A DNA stretch of 64,000 nucleotides from OCS116 sp051531935 (GTDB lineage: Bacteria; Pseudomonadota; Alphaproteobacteria; Rhizobiales; OSC116): contig JAOPTR010000008.1 in the NCBI GenBank assembly GCA_051531935.1, positions 1-64,000 of the forward strand, given 5' to 3'. The number at the start of each line of letters is the position of its first letter. Within the stretch, counting starts at the first letter, position 1. Below, piece by piece: positions 59,990 to 64,000 of the stretch. The notes under the pieces were generated by a model. It was not told the origin of the DNA, searched no databases, and worked only from the letters and a program-made list of their open reading frames with translations. The translations under genes and the position numbers were made by a program.

Positions 59990-60466
59990 TTATGAATGCG
60001 CCTTATTCAGCCTAAATTTAATAAAAACTTCGCCGTCTAGGTTAATTTTGCCTTCTTCAACAAACCCATAACGCGTGACTGCACGAGAATTTGTACGTGT
60101 CGGTGGAAATAGTATCGTTAAAGAGTCTCGTCCCAATTCATGAAACGCTTGATCTCTAACTTTGTTGAAAACCCGTCGTCCCCAACCCCAAAAATTAGGA
60201 TGTAGAACCAAAGCAAAATCGGCTTCACCTTGTTCAGGTTGAACACCGCCCCAACCTGCAAACTCACCATTAATAACAAAACCCCAAGGACCAAAGCCAA
60301 ATTCTTTCCATAACAGGGTTTTAGCTTTTACAAACGCTTTACAATGTTCAGCGGTAAATTCCCCCTGCAACAATGGCAAAAGCTTACCGACTTCTTCTTC
60401 ATTCATAAGGTCTATAATATCTTGTTCATTTATTTCGGATAAATGAACAAATTTAATGTCATCCAT
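59990..60466 (-). CDS. GNAT-family N-acetyltransferase
   Basis: The 158-residue protein has the acetyl-CoA-binding fold: a strand-rich core WGFVINGEFAGWGGVQPEQGEADFALVLHPNFWGWG (positions about 62-97 in order) and then FNKVRDQAFHELG and a strand TILFPPTRTNSRAVTRYGFVEEG-type end. The usual R/Q-x-x-G-x-G/A loop is replaced by NFWGWGRRV. The family acylates amino groups of ribosomal proteins, peptides or small molecules; this resembles the RimJ/Ala-type subgroup weakly. Substrate unknown. AAGGA precedes the ATG. Confidence 0.82.
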   Translation of the reverse strand: MDDIKFVHLSEINEQDIIDLMNEEEVGKLLPLLQGEFTAEHCKAFVKAKTLLWKEFGFGPWGFVINGEFAGWGGVQPEQGEADFALVLHPNFWGWGRRVFNKVRDQAFHELGRDSLTILFPPTRTNSRAVTRYGFVEEGKINLDGEVFIKFRLNKAHS

Positions 60467-60752
60467 TAAATTATCCTTTTATTTTTTGAATTGCCTTCTT
60501 GCCATCAAGCTTTCGGTTAATTCCTATTTTTTGATCACAATGTTTGGCTCACATTTTTAAAATTAATTATAGATTTTATCCAATCACTTTGTCGTTAACA
60601 TGTGTTTTTACTGATGTTTTTGATCAAAATATGTTATTTTTAGCACTAATGTTCTATAATTATGTATGTTGGGACAAATTGTCCTGTTTCCATTGCACCG
60701 CATATTGTTATGATGCAAAAATAAGGTAAAGCCCAATAGCCTCAGTGATATT
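60467..60752 (+). promoter_or_regulatory. Upstream region of the ccm operon with TTTTGATCAAAA palindrome
   Basis: This 286-base noncoding region holds the ccm promoter. A perfect 12-base palindrome TTTTGATCAAAA lies at 60618-60629 and a related TTGATCA half near 60531. It resembles FNR/CRP-type sites only loosely, because the spacing is shorter than the FNR consensus. A -10-like TATGTT follows at 60630. Confidence 0.35.
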
Positions 60753-61424
60753 ATGAAGATTAATCAGTTAAAAATTCAAAATCTAAGTGCCCAAAAAGGC
60801 GAGCGCCTGCTGTTTGAAAACATTAATTTCGAGCTTTCGGCAGGACAATCACTATTGTTAAAAGGCCCCAATGGCAGCGGCAAAACCACTTTGTTGCACA
60901 TTCTTGCTGGTGCAGATAGCGCCAAGGGCGGAAAAATAGATTTGTTCACCGCAGCCAGTGGCAAATCCCCACGCCAGGATGGTATATTAGGCGTTGCACA
61001 TTTTGTCACCCATCAAGACACGCTTAAGAAAAGCCTTACAGTGCTTGAGAACCTAACTTTTTGGACAGAATTTATGGGTGGCGATAAAAGCCGTATTGAA
61101 AATGCGCTTGCCACTGTGGGGCTTGCCCCCATGCCACATATTTTAGCCGCACGTTTAAGCGCGGGGCAAAAGAAACGCCTCATGTTGGCGCGCCTCCTTA
61201 CAGTGTCCCATCCGCTTTGGTTATTGGATGAACCATCGGTCGCGCTAGATGATGACGGCCAGAAATTGCTCATTGAACTGATGCAAAATCATATTGAGGC
61301 GGGCGGTATTTTAATTGCCTCTACCCATTTGCCGTTAGGCATTGATTTCAGCCAAACACTCGAACTTACGGGTGGCCGATACATGTTTAATGATGATTTT
61401 CTTTTAGAAGGCGATGTATTATGA
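60753..61424 (+). CDS. ccmA: Haem exporter ATP-binding protein CcmA
   Basis: CcmA is the ATPase of the CcmABCD complex, which loads haem onto CcmE and releases holo-CcmE for cytochrome c assembly. Walker A GPNGSGKTTLLH near 37, signature RLSAGQKKRLMLARLL near 134, Walker B PLWLLDEPSVALDD near 152 and switch histidine in IASTHLPLG near 188. 223 residues. The first gene of ccmABCDG here; it overlaps ccmB by four bases (ATGA). Confidence 0.96.
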   Translation: MKINQLKIQNLSAQKGERLLFENINFELSAGQSLLLKGPNGSGKTTLLHILAGADSAKGGKIDLFTAASGKSPRQDGILGVAHFVTHQDTLKKSLTVLENLTFWTEFMGGDKSRIENALATVGLAPMPHILAARLSAGQKKRLMLARLLTVSHPLWLLDEPSVALDDDGQKLLIELMQNHIEAGGILIASTHLPLGIDFSQTLELTGGRYMFNDDFLLEGDVL

Positions 61425-62086
61425 AACCGCTTCTCGCCTTATTGCGCCGTGACATAAGCCTGTTTTTCCGCTCTGGTGGCGGTGCAGGGCAAGCCATTGG
61501 TTTTTATTTAGTGGTGGTAATTCTATTTCCATTCGGCGTTGGCCCAGATGTGAATTTATTAGCGCGTATTTCGGTGGGCGTTTTGTGGGTGGTGCTTTTA
61601 TTGGCCATATTACTAAGTGCCGAACGTATTTTTGGCGATGATTTAGAAGACGGCAGCTTAACCCTACTACTTACTTCTGGCCCCCTGCCCGAATTGGTTA
61701 TTTTGGTAAAATTGTTGGCTCATTGGCTAAGCATTGCATTGCCTCTGCTCATCATCACCCCGTTTTTGGCTTTATTACTTAACCTGCCCTCTGGCGGCAT
61801 TGGTCCTCTAATGCTTTCTATGGCCATTGGCTCACTAGGGCTAAGTGCAATGGCAACCATCGGGGCGGCAATATTGGTCAGCATCAGACGCGCCAATCAA
61901 ATCATCAGCCTGCTTATTTTACCACTCTATATACCCATTTTAATATTTGGGGTGAGCGCCACAAATGACATGTTATATCAAATCGACAAACCCTATACCT
62001 CATTGCTTATTTTGGTAGGCATCACGCTGATCGCAACCATAACCGCACCTTTTGCTTCTGCACAGGCACTAAAGGCTAACTTATAG
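61421..62086 (+). CDS. ccmB: Haem exporter permease CcmB
   Basis: Six membrane segments in 221 residues, starting with the typical LLALLRRDISLFFRSGGGAG. FGDDLEDGSLTLLLTSGPLPE near 69 and LLILPLYIPILIFGVSA near 160 are characteristic of CcmB. It forms the membrane part of the ABC complex with CcmA and is overlapped by it. Confidence 0.96.
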   Translation: MKPLLALLRRDISLFFRSGGGAGQAIGFYLVVVILFPFGVGPDVNLLARISVGVLWVVLLLAILLSAERIFGDDLEDGSLTLLLTSGPLPELVILVKLLAHWLSIALPLLIITPFLALLLNLPSGGIGPLMLSMAIGSLGLSAMATIGAAILVSIRRANQIISLLILPLYIPILIFGVSATNDMLYQIDKPYTSLLILVGITLIATITAPFASAQALKANL

Positions 62087-62141
62087 TTTACAGCCGCTAA
62101 AAAGTGGTTATAAACTCATTGAAACAACGAAGAGAAATCAT

Positions 62142-62903
62142 ATGTTCGGGCTTGCAAATCCAACAAAATTTATGCGATTTTCATCCATATTATTGCCATT
62201 TTTTGTGGTCATTACCCTTGGCTTGTTAAGTTGGGGACTTTATACCGTTTTCAACGCGCCCGAAGATTATTTACAAGGCCCGCTTAGCCGTATTTTATAC
62301 GTGCATGCACCATCAGCATATTTGGCACAAGGCATCTATGTTTTTATGGCCTTAGCAAATTTCACTGGTTATATTTGGCGCCACCCCTTGGCAGATATGG
62401 CAGCTAAAAACGCAGCTCCAATTGGTGCCGTTTTCGCCATACTCACACTTGTAACAGGCATGTTATGGGGCAAACCTGCTTGGGGCACTTGGTGGGTTTG
62501 GGATGCGCGCTTAACATCGGTTTTGGTTTTATTTGTAATGTATATTGGCTACATGGCCATATGGCAGGTGATTGAAGACCAAGTGAAAGCCGCACGGGTT
62601 GCCACCATCGTGGCGGCTGTTGGTCTCATTAACATTCCTATCATTAAATTTTCGGTCGAATGGTGGAACACCTTGCACCAACCTGCAAGCCTCACGACAT
62701 CAGGTTCATCCATTCATCCCACAATGCTCACGGCTCTTATTGTTATGTTTGGCGCATTTACATTTATGTTTGCCACGTTGTTATTCATCAGCATTCGCAC
62801 AGAGATTACCCGCCGCCGCGCGCGCGCCATCGAAATGCGAATTCTGCAACATAATATTGCCCAAACCAATGCGTCTTTGCAACAAAACCAAGAGGTGAAA
62901 TGA
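62142..62903 (+). CDS. ccmC: Haem exporter protein CcmC
   Basis: CcmC binds haem at the periplasmic face and passes it to CcmE. The tryptophan-rich WWD motif WGTWWVWDARLTSVL lies near 118, with flanking histidines (YVHAPSAYLAQG near 49 and WWNTLHQPASL near 175). Six membrane segments. 253 residues. It is 55 bases after ccmB, and its stop codon overlaps the ccmD start. Confidence 0.97.
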   Translation: MFGLANPTKFMRFSSILLPFFVVITLGLLSWGLYTVFNAPEDYLQGPLSRILYVHAPSAYLAQGIYVFMALANFTGYIWRHPLADMAAKNAAPIGAVFAILTLVTGMLWGKPAWGTWWVWDARLTSVLVLFVMYIGYMAIWQVIEDQVKAARVATIVAAVGLINIPIIKFSVEWWNTLHQPASLTTSGSSIHPTMLTALIVMFGAFTFMFATLLFISIRTEITRRRARAIEMRILQHNIAQTNASLQQNQEVK

Positions 62904-63064
62904 TGGAATTTTTAAGTTTTACCGAATTTGAACATTATGTCACCGGTGTCTATGTGGTGGTAACAATTGGTGTTTTGGGTTTAACGGCCTATACATTGTT
63001 CAATAGTCAAAAACAGCGCCGACGCTTAAAAGATTTAGAGAGAAAACGTGACCAGCAAATTTAA
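62900..63064 (+). CDS. ccmD: Haem exporter protein CcmD
   Basis: A 54-residue protein starting MMEFLSFTEFEHYVTGVY, with one membrane segment (about 18-34) and a basic cytoplasmic tail (QKQRRRLKDLERKRDQQ). That is the CcmD pattern; it joins CcmC and CcmE. Two consecutive ATGs overlap the ccmC stop (ATGATG), and GAGGTG upstream serves as ribosome site. The end overlaps ccmG by 17 bases. Position between ccmC and ccmG makes the call firm despite the small size. Confidence 0.9.
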   Translation: MMEFLSFTEFEHYVTGVYVVVTIGVLGLTAYTLFNSQKQRRRLKDLERKRDQQI

Positions 63065-63593
63065 AATTTGGCGGCTCGCCCCTATCGTTATTTTCATAGG
63101 GCTAGCAAGTATATTTTTATATCGTTTATATGGCGAAGACCCTTCGGTCATACCCTCGGTGCTCATTCAAAAACCTGCGCCTAGCTATGAATTATCGCCA
63201 TTGGGTGACCTACCCAGTTTTAATTCGACCGATTTAAATGGCCAAGTAACAGTTGTTAATTTCTGGGCATCATGGTGCGTGGCTTGCCGTGCTGAGCATA
63301 TAGAATTGGACAAACTTAAGCAGCTTGGCATTGCTATTTATGGCATCAACCATAAAGATGTCGATGAAAATGCACTCGAATTCCTAACCAAGTATGGCAA
63401 TGTATACGCGGCTGTTGGCACCAACAGCTCTGGCCGTGTGGGTATAGATTTTGGGGTTCGCGCTTTACCTGAAACCTTCATCATTGATGAAAATGGCATT
63501 ATACGCTACAAACAAATTGGGCCAATTTTGGCAGGCGAAGGTTATGATAATTTTGTCAAACAATTTGAAGCGGCAAAATTGCCGATAAAATAA
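63048..63593 (+). CDS. ccmG: Thiol:disulfide interchange protein CcmG/DsbE
   Basis: CcmG keeps the haem-binding cysteines of apocytochrome c reduced. An N-terminal membrane anchor (about 10-26) is followed by a thioredoxin fold with VVNFWASWCVACRAEH near 69, i.e. active site C-V-A-C, and the cis-proline region ALPETFIIDENGIIRYKQIG near 139. The start is GTG inside ccmD. 181 residues. ccmE, ccmF and ccmH are not in this window. Confidence 0.95.
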   Translation: MTSKFKIWRLAPIVIFIGLASIFLYRLYGEDPSVIPSVLIQKPAPSYELSPLGDLPSFNSTDLNGQVTVVNFWASWCVACRAEHIELDKLKQLGIAIYGINHKDVDENALEFLTKYGNVYAAVGTNSSGRVGIDFGVRALPETFIIDENGIIRYKQIGPILAGEGYDNFVKQFEAAKLPIK

Positions 63594-64000
63594 ATGCAAA
63601 ATAAAGCGTTACAGCAAAAATGGTTAAAACCTTATAAGCTCGCCTGGCCTGGTTATTTGGTATTAATTGCCATTGTGACCCTTGCCATTGCTGTTTTGTT
63701 GGCATTATTCACTCATTCCAACCACGGAATCATTGGTTTTGGGCAAGTGTTTTATCAGATAATAACCGATGACTATATTCAATATATCACTTATTTTAGT
63801 TTTCTACAGGCTGCATTATCGACATTTGCAGCCATTATCATTGCCATTCCTGTCGCGCGGTTTTTATACCGTAGACAGTTTTGGGGCAAACAATATTTAC
63901 TCAAATTATTCATTTTAGCTTTTATTATGCCTACCATGGTTTCGGTTTTTGGCATCATTGCCATTCATGGGCGGCAGGGTATATTTAACGATCTTTATGA
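63594..64000 (+). CDS. thiP: Thiamine ABC transporter permease ThiP, N-terminal part (cut by window end)
   Basis: The ATG follows the ccmG stop directly (TAAATG). The visible 135 residues contain a first membrane segment (about 20-42), a periplasmic stretch, then a second (about 72-88) leading to PVARFLYRRQFWGKQYLLKLF, and IMPTMVSVFGIIAIHGRQG, which matches the start of the permease domain in ThiP-type proteins. Thiamine is the usual substrate of this double-length permease. The rest lies beyond the window. The close ccmG link suggests a shared transcript. Confidence 0.75.
   Translation, partial: MQNKALQQKWLKPYKLAWPGYLVLIAIVTLAIAVLLALFTHSNHGIIGFGQVFYQIITDDYIQYITYFSFLQAALSTFAAIIIAIPVARFLYRRQFWGKQYLLKLFILAFIMPTMVSVFGIIAIHGRQGIFNDLY

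Noticed and set aside
1..64000. CRISPR arrays, rRNA, canonical tRNA, complete insertion sequences
   Set aside because: Looked for on both strands by eye; no regularly spaced short repeats, rRNA-like blocks, T-loop motifs or transposase genes were found.

Overview
The window looks like an AT-rich alphaproteobacterial chromosome. The evidence is the malate dehydrogenase/sucCD/sucAB/lpdA cluster, a DUF2794 gene, cytochrome c maturation genes in the order ccmABCDG, the ffh-rpsP-rimM-trmD operon, and leuC/leuD next to rplS. It is probably a Hyphomicrobiales-like lineage, but that is an inference from gene order and protein style, with no database search. Nearly all genes are intact and densely packed; the right edge cuts a thiamine-transporter permease gene, and two N bases mark an assembly join at 158-159.

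Layout. 1-246: a GC-rich repeat around the assembly gap. 247-10.6 kb: bioB with a CitE-like lyase, a pyridoxal-kinase-like gene, two DUF2892 membrane proteins, asd, two unknown genes, a LysR regulator with a DUF1772 membrane protein, a secreted phytase-like esterase and leuB. 10.7-12.2 kb: a YtrA-type GntR regulator, a previously unlisted 45-residue membrane/coiled-coil protein and a multi-spanning membrane protein. 12.3-14.6 kb: the queCDEF operon for queuosine precursor synthesis, preceded by a probable preQ1-I riboswitch. 14.7-16.7 kb: leuA and a small membrane protein.

16.8-19.8 kb is the accessory region. Three copies of a GC-rich repeat (two direct, one inverted) divide it. Between the direct copies lie a strongly structured RNA segment and a 92-residue membrane-anchored protein. 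Between the inverted copies lies one AT-rich gene joining an ABC-type ATPase to a TOPRIM nuclease-like domain, with its own promoter and a perfect palindromic operator. A fourth repeat copy forms the left end of the window. I regard this as the best candidate for a little-described system, probably phage defence.

19.9-29.5 kb: leuD, leuC, rplS, a LysR/DUF4386 pair, an acyl-CoA synthetase, then trmD-rimM-rpsP-ffh with a good sigma-70 promoter upstream of ffh. 29.6-33.8 kb: a surface-lipoprotein cluster consisting of a lipoprotein with a TbpB-like barrel, its probable outer-membrane exporter of the Slam family, an aminoglycoside-phosphotransferase-fold kinase and a small exported protein. 33.8-44.8 kb: central carbon metabolism (lpdA, sucB, sucA, sucD, sucC, mdh) and zapE.

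44.9-60.5 kb: a mixture of housekeeping and transport genes: a MazG-like hydrolase, a DUF1232 protein, a chemoreceptor, an aldo-keto reductase, an arylesterase divergent from a YbbA/YbbP-type ABC exporter, DUF4336, a Bax-inhibitor-1 protein, an MFS transporter, DUF2794, an L,D-transpeptidase-like protein, a TetR/oxidoreductase divergent pair with three 17-bp-spaced operators, DUF1223 and GNAT. 60.7-64 kb: ccmA, ccmB, ccmC, ccmD (54 residues) and ccmG for haem export and cytochrome c assembly, followed by the start of thiP.
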